A stretch of DNA of 14,381 bases, taken from positions 1 through 14,381 of the forward strand of contig JBKEDH010000179.1 in the NCBI GenBank assembly GCA_047975295.1. The letters run 5' to 3'. A program made the position numbers and the translations under genes. Below are positions 1 through 6,972 of the stretch, in pieces (the first letter of the stretch is position 1; every line of letters begins with the position of its first letter). The stretch comes from JBKEDH01 sp047975295 (GTDB lineage Bacteria; Bacteroidota; Bacteroidia; Flavobacteriales; Flavobacteriaceae). The notes under the pieces were generated by a model. That model was not told the DNA's origin, searched no databases, and saw only the letters and a program-made list of their open reading frames with translations.

Positions 1-13
1 CTTGCGGGGTTTT
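1..13 (+). terminator. Possible 3' half of a terminator cut by the window edge
   Basis: The window opens with CTTGCGGGGTTTT, a G-rich arm followed by a T run, which is how the second half of a Rho-independent hairpin looks. The matching C-rich arm would lie before base 1, so the hairpin cannot be confirmed. No gene is visible between here and the tRNA at 45. Confidence 0.25.
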
Positions 14-44
14 AAAAATAGTATTAAATTCGCAGCCAAATTTC

Positions 45-118
45 GGTCCTATAACTCAGTTGGTTAGAGTATCTGACTCATAATCAGAAAGTCCCTGGTT
101 CGAGCCCAGGTGGGACCA
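45..118 (+). tRNA. tRNA with CAT anticodon (elongator Met or Ile2)
   Basis: A full cloverleaf can be folded. The acceptor arm GGTCCTA pairs with TGGGACC (one T-G wobble), followed by discriminator A118. The anticodon stem TCTGA/TCAGA closes the loop CTCATAA with anticodon CAT at 79-81. The T arm is CCTGG, TTCGAGC, CCAGG. The 3' CCA is not encoded in full (ACA follows), so CCA would be added after transcription. An initiator tRNA is unlikely because bases 1 and 72 pair and the anticodon stem lacks the three G-C pairs. The choice between elongator Met and tRNA-Ile with lysidine at C34 is open. Pairs C4-G69 and C5-G68 are those used by E. coli TilS to select Ile2, which leans towards Ile2. Confidence 0.93.
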
Positions 119-120
119 CA

Positions 121-165
121 AAAAACCCTTGAAATCATTTTTGATTATCAAGGGTTTTTCTTTTT
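121..165. terminator. Strong, probably bidirectional terminator
   Basis: AAAAACCCTTGA (121-132) pairs with TCAAGGGTTTTT (148-159), and AATCA (133-137) pairs with TGATT (142-146), leaving a four-base loop and one bulged A. T runs follow on the plus strand, and the matching A run at 120-125 gives a T run on the minus strand. It can therefore end the tRNA transcript and also the murI transcript arriving from the right. The stretch 166-277 between it and murI is AT-rich and I see no gene in it. Confidence 0.85.
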
Positions 166-277
166 AAGAGTAGTTATTTAATGTTTACCTTATTTTCTGA
201 AAATAATTTTTGTGTGTACTAAAATCTCTTTTAAAAAAGTATTGGTTCTTGTTCAAATTTTTATTTTACAATTTTCA

Positions 278-1063
278 TTATTCATCTTGTGCAGCTAACT
301 TCACATTAAACTTAAAATCCAATAAAGTCTTTAAAACTTCGGTATTTCCAGTTGTAAAAAACTCATGTTTAGGGTTGGGGTTTTCGGCATTTAACATATT
401 GTTTTTAAGTAGGATGGCTTGTGTTTGGCGGGCAACGGCTTCACCCGAATCAATAATTTTAACATGTTGTGGTAACAGTTCCAAAAAAAGAGGCATCAAA
501 TAGGGATAATGGGTACAGCCCAGAACCAAATAATCGATATTGGCATCAATCATAGGTTTTAAGTAGTGTTTTAATAATGTTTTCATTTCTACGGAAAACA
601 GCTTGCCACTTTCAATAAACTCTACGATACCATCGCCATGTTGTTCGATAACTTTAATATTACCGGCAAATTTTTCGGAAGTTTTGGAGAACAGTTCACT
701 ACTTAAAGTACCCCGTGTAGCCAAAATACCAACAGCATTGGTTTTGGTTTGCAGAGCAGCGGGTTTTATTGCTGGTTCGATACCTATAAACGGTACGTTA
801 TAGGTTGTTCTTAACGTGCTAATGGCATTGGTTGTTGCCGTATTACAGGCTACTACAATAAGTTTACAGCCTTTTTGCATTAAAAACTCGGTATTTTTTT
901 TACTTAGCTCGATTATGTTTTTTTTGCCTTTTGGTCCATAAGGTGCATTTCCACTATCGGCAAGATAAATGGTATTTTCGGTGGGGAGAAGCCTATTTAG
1001 CTCCTTCCAAATAGAAGTGCCGCCAACGCCAGAATCAAATATGCCAATAGCTTGTTTATTCAT
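278..1063 (-). CDS. murI: Glutamate racemase
   Basis: This cytoplasmic enzyme interconverts L- and D-glutamate without a cofactor and supplies D-glutamate to the peptidoglycan stem peptide. The protein has 261 residues, normal for the family. The N-terminal FDSGVGG motif holds Asp10 and Ser11. The two catalytic cysteines sit in ACNTAT (Cys73) and LGCTHYPYL (Cys183), with His185 beside the second. SGNAPYGPKG at 37-46 matches the family substrate loop (usually D/A-PYG). The ATG at 1063 gives the N-terminus expected for MurI. It is the last gene of the minus-strand envelope block, 68 bases after the short ompH, with a hairpin between them, so some of its expression may depend on read-through. 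No defect is seen. Confidence 0.96.
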   Translation of the reverse strand: MNKQAIGIFDSGVGGTSIWKELNRLLPTENTIYLADSGNAPYGPKGKKNIIELSKKNTEFLMQKGCKLIVVACNTATTNAISTLRTTYNVPFIGIEPAIKPAALQTKTNAVGILATRGTLSSELFSKTSEKFAGNIKVIEQHGDGIVEFIESGKLFSVEMKTLLKHYLKPMIDANIDYLVLGCTHYPYLMPLFLELLPQHVKIIDSGEAVARQTQAILLKNNMLNAENPNPKHEFFTTGNTEVLKTLLDFKFNVKLAAQDE

Positions 1064-1079
1064 AATATTACAAAAATAA

Positions 1080-1110
1080 AAAAGCTGCCTTGTATAAAAA
1101 AGCAGCTTTT
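1080..1110 (-). terminator. Terminator after the short ompH gene
   Basis: AAAAGCTGC (1080-1088) and GCAGCTTTT (1102-1110) form a nine-pair stem with a 13-base loop. Reading on the minus strand, the hairpin is followed by a T-rich run (complement of 1071-1080). It sits between ompH and murI and could partly terminate the ompH transcript, lowering murI output. Confidence 0.7.
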
Positions 1111-1131
1111 GTAATAATGTTATAGGTGGTT

Positions 1132-1632
1132 TTAGATACCTAATTTAGCTTTTACATCGGCCAAGATATCTTTTCCGTCGGCAACAATTAATGTGGCACG
1201 ATCTAAAACATACTGGTAACCTTGGGCTTTGGCCACATCTTGAATAGCTTTCATGGCTTTTTCTTGTATTGGCTTGAACAATTCGGCTTCTTTTTGAGCT
1301 AAATCTTTTTGGGCATCGGCTCTAAATTGTTGTAAACGCATTTGCTTTTCTTGAAGCTCTTGGGCTCTTTTTGCATTTTCCTCATCTGTTTTTGTAGCAG
1401 CCTCGGCATCGTATTGTTTTGCCGTATTTTGGTACTCTGTAATAGATGCCTGCATATCGGCCTCGTAAGTTTTCCCCAAGGTTTCAAGTTGTTTTTGTGC
1501 CTCTTTCGCTTCTGGCATAGCGGCAATTAACTCTTGTGTGTTAATATGAGCAACTTTACTTTGGGCTTGTGTAAAACTTACAAATCCAACAATAAATGCA
1601 GATGCGAATAAAATAGTTCTTAATTGTTTCAT
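1132..1632 (-). CDS. OmpH/Skp family periplasmic chaperone (short paralogue)
   Basis: A Skp-like holdase that would bind unfolded outer-membrane proteins in the periplasm and deliver them to BamA. The 166-residue product starts with a signal peptide (MKQLRT, then a hydrophobic stretch) with likely cleavage after TQA at residue 23. The mature protein opens with VAHINTQELIAAMPEA, the usual OmpH start, and continues as a long Gln/Glu/Lys/Ala-rich helical hairpin (about 40-125). It closes with the conserved end region, including YQYVLDRATLIVADGKDIL. It lies 44 bases after the longer paralogue and two genes after bamA, so the block is probably co-transcribed. No promoter of the TAnnTTTG type is seen in the 44-base gap. 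In E. coli, skp likewise follows bamA. Confidence 0.92.
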   Translation of the reverse strand: MKQLRTILFASAFIVGFVSFTQAQSKVAHINTQELIAAMPEAKEAQKQLETLGKTYEADMQASITEYQNTAKQYDAEAATKTDEENAKRAQELQEKQMRLQQFRADAQKDLAQKEAELFKPIQEKAMKAIQDVAKAQGYQYVLDRATLIVADGKDILADVKAKLGI

Positions 1633-1676
1633 TTTCTTAAAAGTATTAATGTGTGTTATAAATGTTAATATTAAAT

Positions 1677-2699
1677 TTAGTTATTGCTTATACTGTCCCT
1701 AACGCGTTGTCTTTCTTCTATAGCTTTTTGGCGCTCGTCCAATATTTTCTGTTTCCTTTCTTCCAGTTCTTTCTTTCTGGCTTCTCTTTCGGCCAATTTT
1801 TTCTGTTTATTTTCTTCTATAATCTGTGCCTTGGTCTTTGTTTCGGTTTCTCCGTTTGTATTGGTTGTTGCCCCTGTTTCGGTGCCTGTATTTGCCGTAG
1901 TTGCCTTTTGTCGGGCTGCCAACTTTTCTTGTCGGGCCCTTTCTCTTTCTTCTAATATTTTTTGTCGCCGTTCTTCGGCCTCAAGTTTTTTTGCTTCTCT
2001 AGCATCCAACATATCTTGTCTTCGTTTTTCTACTGCTGCTTCCCTCTCTAATCTTTTTTCTTCCAATGCTTTTTCGCGGGCTTCCATTTCGAGGTTAATT
2101 TCGGGTACTACGTCTTCTTTTTCGGCTGCTATGCGCTCGGCTTTACTTTGGGCTTGTGTACGCTTGGCGGTTCTGCCAATACTCCTTATAATCTGTTCGC
2201 TTAAATCGTAACGATTATTGGAAAACAGCATGGTAGCATCGGACGATCTGTCGAAAATAAAATCGTACTGTTTTGTCGAGGCCAAATCCTGTACGGCTGC
2301 AAAAATCTGATCTTGTATGGGCTGCATAAGCTGTTTTTTTTGAATGAACAGATCGCCATTGGGACCAAATCGTTTTTGCTGATAGTCCAATATTTCATTT
2401 TCTTCAAAAGTGATATCTTCTTCACGCTCGTCGAACAACTCTTTGGTTAAAAGCGGTTTTTCGTTATTTAAATCCTTCCGCTTTTGGTCTATCACACCCA
2501 ATTTTTTGTCAATCTCAGTTTTCCACTTATTGGCTTTATCGTTTAATTGGGCCGTTGCTTCTTGGTATTCGGGTATGTTTTCCAAAATGTACTCGGTATC
2601 GACATAGCCAATCCGTACACCTCGTTGTGCATGGACGGATATACTTATTGCAAAAACTAATATTAATAAAAAAAGAACGTTGGTTTTCATCTGTTTCAT
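1677..2699 (-). CDS. OmpH/Skp family protein with long charged C-terminal extension
   Basis: 340 residues, about twice the usual Skp length. Residues 1-24 form a signal peptide ending SVHA. Residues 25 to about 178 are an OmpH domain (IGYVDTEYILENIPEYQ at the start, YDFIFDRSSDATMLF near its end). From about 200 the chain becomes almost pure Glu/Arg/Lys/Ala helix, is broken by a Thr/Gly/Asn-rich linker at about 267-287, then returns to helix until 335. The two helical parts share a repeated motif: RRQKILEER near 244 and RKQKILDER near 315. The role of the tail is unknown; coiled-coil contact with a partner or with peptidoglycan is only a guess. It lies between bamA and the short ompH. An alternative start is Met4, which does not change the signal peptide much. 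Confidence 0.9.
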   Translation of the reverse strand: MKQMKTNVLFLLILVFAISISVHAQRGVRIGYVDTEYILENIPEYQEATAQLNDKANKWKTEIDKKLGVIDQKRKDLNNEKPLLTKELFDEREEDITFEENEILDYQQKRFGPNGDLFIQKKQLMQPIQDQIFAAVQDLASTKQYDFIFDRSSDATMLFSNNRYDLSEQIIRSIGRTAKRTQAQSKAERIAAEKEDVVPEINLEMEAREKALEEKRLEREAAVEKRRQDMLDAREAKKLEAEERRQKILEERERARQEKLAARQKATTANTGTETGATTNTNGETETKTKAQIIEENKQKKLAEREARKKELEERKQKILDERQKAIEERQRVRDSISNN

Positions 2700-2735
2700 A
2701 ATATAAATTTATGGTCTTTTATAAATTCTATAAAC

Positions 2736-2760
2736 GACAGATGAATTTATTTATTCTGTC
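2736..2760 (-). promoter_or_regulatory. Hairpin in the leader of the long ompH gene
   Basis: GACAGA (2736-2741) and TCTGTC (2755-2760) form a six-pair stem with an AT-rich 13-base loop in the 161-base gap between bamA and ompH. On the minus strand it is not followed by a clear T run, so a terminator is less likely than a leader structure or chance. Function is not known. Confidence 0.3.
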
Positions 2761-2779
2761 ACTCGGTAGAATTAAACTC

Positions 2780-2787
2780 CAAAATTA
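2780..2787 (-). promoter_or_regulatory. Possible -7 promoter element before the long ompH
   Basis: On the minus strand these bases read TAATTTTG, an exact fit to the Bacteroidota TAnnTTTG element, about 80 bases before the ompH start. No TTG/TTTG is found at the expected -33 distance, so this is a weak candidate for an internal promoter that would let the two ompH genes and murI be made separately from bamA. Confidence 0.3.
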
Positions 2788-2860
2788 ACGAATTTTAATT
2801 TTAAATTTTTTAATTCCCGATTAAATCATCAAAATACCATTAGAAAATACCGTGCCAAAC

Positions 2861-5473
2861 TTAAAATTGTTGCCCGATAATAAAGTGTGTTTGCCATCCA
2901 CTCTTTCCTGTTTCACCGGGAACATTGTCGAAACCATAGCCAAAATCGATTCCTAATAAACCAAAGGCAGGCATAAAGATACGAACGCCCAAACCTGCCG
3001 AGCGCTTAATATCGAATGGGTTATAATCTTTAAAGCTATTGTAAGTAGCGCCTCCTTCGACAAACGACAAACCAAATATTTTGGCTTGGCCTTTAAGTGT
3101 TATTGGGTAACGAAGTTCCAACGAAAACTTGTTGTATATTGTAGCACCATCGCCTGTTGGTAGTCCGGTTTCTCTACTTATTGGTTGTATAGACTGGTTG
3201 GGATAACCACGTAATGCTATGGTTTCGCGCCCATCCAAACTGTAAGAACCAAGACCATCGCCACCCAAAAAGTATCTTTCGAAAGGAATTACGCCACGAT
3301 CGTTGTTATAGGCACCCAGAAAACCAAATTCGGCAAGGGGACGCAGGACTAAATCTTTAGTTATTTCGGTGTACCATTCGCCTTTAAAATTAAGTTTATA
3401 GAACTCCAACCACTTGTAGCGCTCTTGGTCTATCTCGGAGATTTTATCGCTGTCGCTATTCAATATCGCTTGATCTCTTTCTTCGACCATAGCTTTATAA
3501 TCTACGCCATTAAACAAAGAGTACGGTGGCGATAATTTGGCTCCAATGCTAAATCTGGAACCTCCGGTCGGATAAATAGGATCGATACCCCGATTATCAC
3601 GCGATAATTCTATGGAATACGATAGGTTATTGGCATAACCATCGCCAAAAGTAAATAATCCGGTGTTATAGTTGTTTAAATCGTAACGTTGAAAACTAAG
3701 TGATTGCGATAAAGTAAAATAATCGTCGGGTACGGTTAAGCGTTTTGCTAAACCTACCGTAATCCCCGTAATATTAAAGCTTTTGGATTTATCTGGTTGA
3801 TAATACGAAGAGGCTGTAGTACCATACCCAAATTGTTTGGTATGCGATATCGAAGTAAAAAAGTTTACTGGACGTTTACCACCCATCCAAGGTTCGGAAA
3901 AAGAGAAACTATACGTACGGTAAAAACGGCTTGCCTGTAAACGTAATGCCAATTTTTGTCCATCGCCCATTGGTAATGGTTGATACGCTTCTTTATTGAA
4001 TATATTTTTTATGGAAAAATTATTAAATGAAAGCCCTAAAGTACCGATAAAACCACCACCGCCGTAGCCTCCTTGCAGCTCAATTTGACTGGAACCTGTT
4101 TCTTTTACAGCGTATTCTATATCGATGGTACCTTCGTTTGGATTGGGATTGATAAAGTTTGGCGAAATTTCCTGAGCATCGAAAAAGCCCAATTGCCCCA
4201 ATTCTCTAACAGTACGTACCACATTGGCCTTACTGTATAATTGTCCGGGTCTGGTACGCAACTCACGATAAATAACGTGGTCGTTGGTTTTTTCGTTGCC
4301 CGTTACCGTTATATTGTTGAAATAGGCAGGTTTACCTTCAGAAATACGTATTTCCAGATCGATAACATTATTATCGGCACTAACTTCGACAGGATTTATT
4401 TGCGAAAACAAGTAACCGTTGTTTTGATATTGGTTTGTTATATCGAAAGCATCCGGTTTTGTATTGTCGGCTATACGTTCCTGCAACAATACGCCATTAT
4501 AGGTGTCTCCCTTTTTTATACGTAGTATCCTACTTAAAAATTGGTTGGTATAAACCGTATTACCTATAAATGCAATGTCTCCAAACGTGTACTTTTCTCC
4601 TTCTTCCAGATTAATATTAAGGGAAATGGTTTTATCACTGTTAATAATAATACTATCCGATAAAACACGGGCATCGCGATAACCGTTTTCTTTATAAGTG
4701 TCGATAAGACTTACCAGATCCTCTTTGTAATCTTCTTCTACATATTTAGAGCGTTTTATAAACCGGATAGGATTTTTCTTTTTCGTGTTTTTCATGCTTT
4801 TTCTAAGCGTTTTGTTACTTAAAGCACTGTTTCCGTTAAATACGATATCGTCTATCTTTACTTTCTCTCCTTTATCGATGTTAATAACCATATTAACTCT
4901 TGGTGTTGGTAAAGAATCTTTAATTTCGAGAGTATTTATTAATACTTTTGTATTGAAAAAACCTTCTTTTTTGTACTTATTGGTAAGGTAATATTTTGTT
5001 GTAGATATAAGGTTTTCGTTAACTTTGGTTCCCTTATTTAGTTTATTGTCTTCTATTAAACCTTCTACTTTTCCCTTTTTAACACCGTTTATCTTAACAT
5101 CGTTAAGCTGTGGTAAATCGGATAGTTGAATTTGTAAGTAAGCAACATTACCTTCTATTTTGGTAAGATAGATTTCAATATCGCTAAAGAGCTTCGTTTT
5201 CCAAAGTTTTTTAATGGCACTACTTATATCTTCACCGGGAATGTTTATCTCTTTCCCTTTGCTTAAACCCGAATAGCTTACTATGGTCTGTTCGTTAAAA
5301 ACGGTATTTCCTTTTACCGATATTTCGCCCAGAATGTATTTTTTTTCGTCGCTGTAAGGCGAATTTTGTGCTTTTATACCAATGCTTCCTATTAAAAGGA
5401 ATGCAACCAAGCAGTATTTTAAATATTTTGCCAAAGGTGCTGTTTTATTTAAGTTGTTCACTTGTTTTCCCAA
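2861..5473 (-). CDS. bamA: BamA, outer-membrane protein assembly factor
   Basis: Core of the BAM complex, which folds and inserts beta-barrel proteins into the outer membrane. From the longest start the product has 870 residues. A signal peptide (hydrophobic core about 17-33, cleavage near KAQ at 36) is followed by five POTRA domains at about 46-123, 124-202, 203-292, 293-380 and 383-458. The barrel runs from about 459 to the end. The loop-6 motif normally VRGF is LRGY here (754-757), and the protein ends in Phe, as BAM substrates do. A charged insertion at about 655-690 lies within the barrel. There is no ATG at the start: the frame opens with TTG at 5473 or GTG at 5461, both overlapping the end of uppS (29 or 17 bases). 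The GTG start gives a compact 32-residue signal peptide. Translation is probably coupled to uppS. Confidence 0.95.
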   Translation of the reverse strand: MGKQVNNLNKTAPLAKYLKYCLVAFLLIGSIGIKAQNSPYSDEKKYILGEISVKGNTVFNEQTIVSYSGLSKGKEINIPGEDISSAIKKLWKTKLFSDIEIYLTKIEGNVAYLQIQLSDLPQLNDVKINGVKKGKVEGLIEDNKLNKGTKVNENLISTTKYYLTNKYKKEGFFNTKVLINTLEIKDSLPTPRVNMVINIDKGEKVKIDDIVFNGNSALSNKTLRKSMKNTKKKNPIRFIKRSKYVEEDYKEDLVSLIDTYKENGYRDARVLSDSIIINSDKTISLNINLEEGEKYTFGDIAFIGNTVYTNQFLSRILRIKKGDTYNGVLLQERIADNTKPDAFDITNQYQNNGYLFSQINPVEVSADNNVIDLEIRISEGKPAYFNNITVTGNEKTNDHVIYRELRTRPGQLYSKANVVRTVRELGQLGFFDAQEISPNFINPNPNEGTIDIEYAVKETGSSQIELQGGYGGGGFIGTLGLSFNNFSIKNIFNKEAYQPLPMGDGQKLALRLQASRFYRTYSFSFSEPWMGGKRPVNFFTSISHTKQFGYGTTASSYYQPDKSKSFNITGITVGLAKRLTVPDDYFTLSQSLSFQRYDLNNYNTGLFTFGDGYANNLSYSIELSRDNRGIDPIYPTGGSRFSIGAKLSPPYSLFNGVDYKAMVEERDQAILNSDSDKISEIDQERYKWLEFYKLNFKGEWYTEITKDLVLRPLAEFGFLGAYNNDRGVIPFERYFLGGDGLGSYSLDGRETIALRGYPNQSIQPISRETGLPTGDGATIYNKFSLELRYPITLKGQAKIFGLSFVEGGATYNSFKDYNPFDIKRSAGLGVRIFMPAFGLLGIDFGYGFDNVPGETGKSGWQTHFIIGQQF

Positions 5474-6185
5474 AACGTCGTTCTCTTTTTTGATATTCGT
5501 TTATGGCCTCGTACAGATGTTGCTTTGTAAAATCGGGCCATAGAACGCTTGTAAAATATAATTCGGCATAAGCAATTTGCCACAGTAAAAAATTGCTTAT
5601 GCGCTGCTCTCCACTCGTTCTTATAAGCAAATCTACATCTGGTAAATCGTGCGTGTAAAGATGCTCAGTTATAATTGATTCATCAATTTTTTCGGGCGAA
5701 ATTATATTATTTTTAACTTTAAAGCTAATCTCTTTAACAGTATTTAGTATTTCTTCCCGAGAACCATAGCTTAAAGCAATGGTCAAGGTCATTCCCGTAT
5801 TGTGTTTTGTTTGCTCGATAATATCTGTAAGTTCCTTGCTTACTTTTCTGGGTAATTGGCTTAAATTACCTATGGCTAGTAGCTTGATATTGTTTTCGTT
5901 TAAGGATTTTAGTTCTTTTCTAATAGAAGAAATCAATAATTTCATCAAGGCTTCTACCTCTAATTTCGGTCGGTTCCAGTTTTCGGTAGAAAAAGCATAA
6001 AGTGTTAGGTTGCCAATACCTAGTTCGGTTCCAGCTTCGACAACTTTCCTAACAGATTTTGCTCCGTTTTCGTGTCCAAAAATACGTATTTTTCCTTTTT
6101 GTCTTGCCCAACGGCCATTACCATCCATAATAATAGCTATATGTTTTGGCAATTCCCCGCTTAATATGCTTTCTTTTAAATTCAT
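5445..6185 (-). CDS. uppS: Isoprenyl transferase (undecaprenyl diphosphate synthase)
   Basis: Cis-prenyltransferase that lengthens farnesyl diphosphate with isopentenyl diphosphate to the C55 lipid carrier used for peptidoglycan and surface glycans. It acts in the cytoplasm at the membrane. The 246-residue protein shows the family motifs in order: MDGNGRWA at 20-27 with catalytic Asp21, FSTENW at 65-70, LSYGSREE at 138-145, and RTSGEQRISNF from 189 with Arg189 and Arg195. Glu208 follows in AYAE. I chose the ATG at 6185; a TTG 33 bases upstream would add 11 residues with no family counterpart. The start lies one base after the stop of the porG-like gene (TAAAATG) and the 3' end overlaps bamA, so the three are tightly coupled. 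The uppS-to-bamA order resembles E. coli, without cdsA and rseP between. Confidence 0.96.
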   Translation of the reverse strand: MNLKESILSGELPKHIAIIMDGNGRWARQKGKIRIFGHENGAKSVRKVVEAGTELGIGNLTLYAFSTENWNRPKLEVEALMKLLISSIRKELKSLNENNIKLLAIGNLSQLPRKVSKELTDIIEQTKHNTGMTLTIALSYGSREEILNTVKEISFKVKNNIISPEKIDESIITEHLYTHDLPDVDLLIRTSGEQRISNFLLWQIAYAELYFTSVLWPDFTKQHLYEAINEYQKRERRFGKTSEQLK

Positions 6186-6186
6186 T

Positions 6187-6873
6187 TTATTCTGTACAAT
6201 AACAGGGTCTTTCCCCAAAGGTGTAAGTTAGGGTAATTCCCGTAAACATGTACCAATCGTTGTTGTTTAAATTACCAAAACCATATTGTTGCACATTATG
6301 TTCGCTGGGGTAACTGCCATCCAGTGCGTCGGTAAAGGTATATCGCGCTCCAATTTCGGCTCCTAATACAAAGCGTTCCAAAAACGAAACCTTAAAACCT
6401 AAGGTCATGGGAATACCCAATGTCCAACTGTTTGTTTCTTCGGAGGTTTGCGTACCACTCGTAAAATAATAATTATCGTAAAATGTTGCGGTTAAACCAG
6501 TAAAAAGATAAGGTGTTATCACACTTTCTTTTTTATGAAGGTCGAAATCGAAAAACGTAAATTCTATACCTGCCGATATTTCGGTTATATCGTTAACAAA
6601 TTTATAATTTCTTTGTATCCGTCTTGGATCGTCGGATTTGGCATCTACTCCCTTCAAATCGGTAAACAAAACCGAAAAACGGTACGAATGGCGCTTGCTT
6701 CGGTTCCATTTATAAATGCCGCCAATAGCAAATTCGTTTGGAGCGATATAGCTGGTAGCTCCTACATCTCCAATAAAATTGCTGCCCCCAAGAATTATAC
6801 CCAGCTCATTAATTTGAGCGGTACACAAATGGTTGCCAAATACACAAAACAACGATATGATTAGATATCTCAT
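6187..6873 (-). CDS. porG: Outer-membrane beta-barrel protein, DUF6089/PorG-like
   Basis: 228 residues. A signal peptide (MRYLIISLFCVFG, likely cut near CTA at 18-19) precedes INELGIILGGSNFIGDVG, a glycine-rich first strand typical of this family. The remainder alternates aromatic and polar residues as a small barrel of about eight or more strands, with pieces such as YKWNRSKRHSYRF and SWTLGIPMTLGFKVSFLERF. From memory, this family next to uppS and bamA in Flavobacteriia is annotated as type IX secretion protein PorG, which in Porphyromonas anchors the PorK/PorN ring to the outer membrane. The assignment rests on this context and on sequence recall. The ATG at 6873 is preferred over an upstream TTG at 6921, because the latter adds residues before the signal peptide and lies in the promoter. 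The C-terminus is unusual: ERPCYCTE with a CxC pair. Confidence 0.75.
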   Translation of the reverse strand: MRYLIISLFCVFGNHLCTAQINELGIILGGSNFIGDVGATSYIAPNEFAIGGIYKWNRSKRHSYRFSVLFTDLKGVDAKSDDPRRIQRNYKFVNDITEISAGIEFTFFDFDLHKKESVITPYLFTGLTATFYDNYYFTSGTQTSEETNSWTLGIPMTLGFKVSFLERFVLGAEIGARYTFTDALDGSYPSEHNVQQYGFGNLNNNDWYMFTGITLTYTFGERPCYCTE

Positions 6874-6889
6874 AAGTGTTAAAAGTTTG

Positions 6890-6921
6890 CAAATATAATA
6901 AATAAGATTAGTTCGATACAA
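6890..6921 (-). promoter_or_regulatory. Bacteroidota-type promoter for the porG-uppS-bamA unit
   Basis: On the minus strand TATATTTG (6897-6890) matches the TAnnTTTG -7 element exactly. A TTG (6921-6919) lies 21 bases upstream of it, within the accepted range for the -33 element. The start codon at 6873 is 16 bases beyond the -7 element, giving a short leader. This suggests the porG-like gene opens its own transcript, separate from nadK. Confidence 0.65.
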
Positions 6922-6972
6922 TCTGATGTAAATTGTATGAGTGTAAAACAGAATTTATTGGAAAATATTGTT

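Noticed and set aside
1071..1078. TATTTTTG on the minus strand as a murI promoter
   Set aside because: It fits the -7 pattern but overlaps the terminator T run, has no -33 partner and would leave almost no leader. It is not listed as a feature, only mentioned as a possibility.
1684..2211. Long open frame on the plus strand opposite the long ompH gene
   Set aside because: It is antisense to the Glu/Arg/Lys-rich coding part. Its Ser/Leu/Phe-rich product is what the complement of such codons gives, and it has no recognisable domain.
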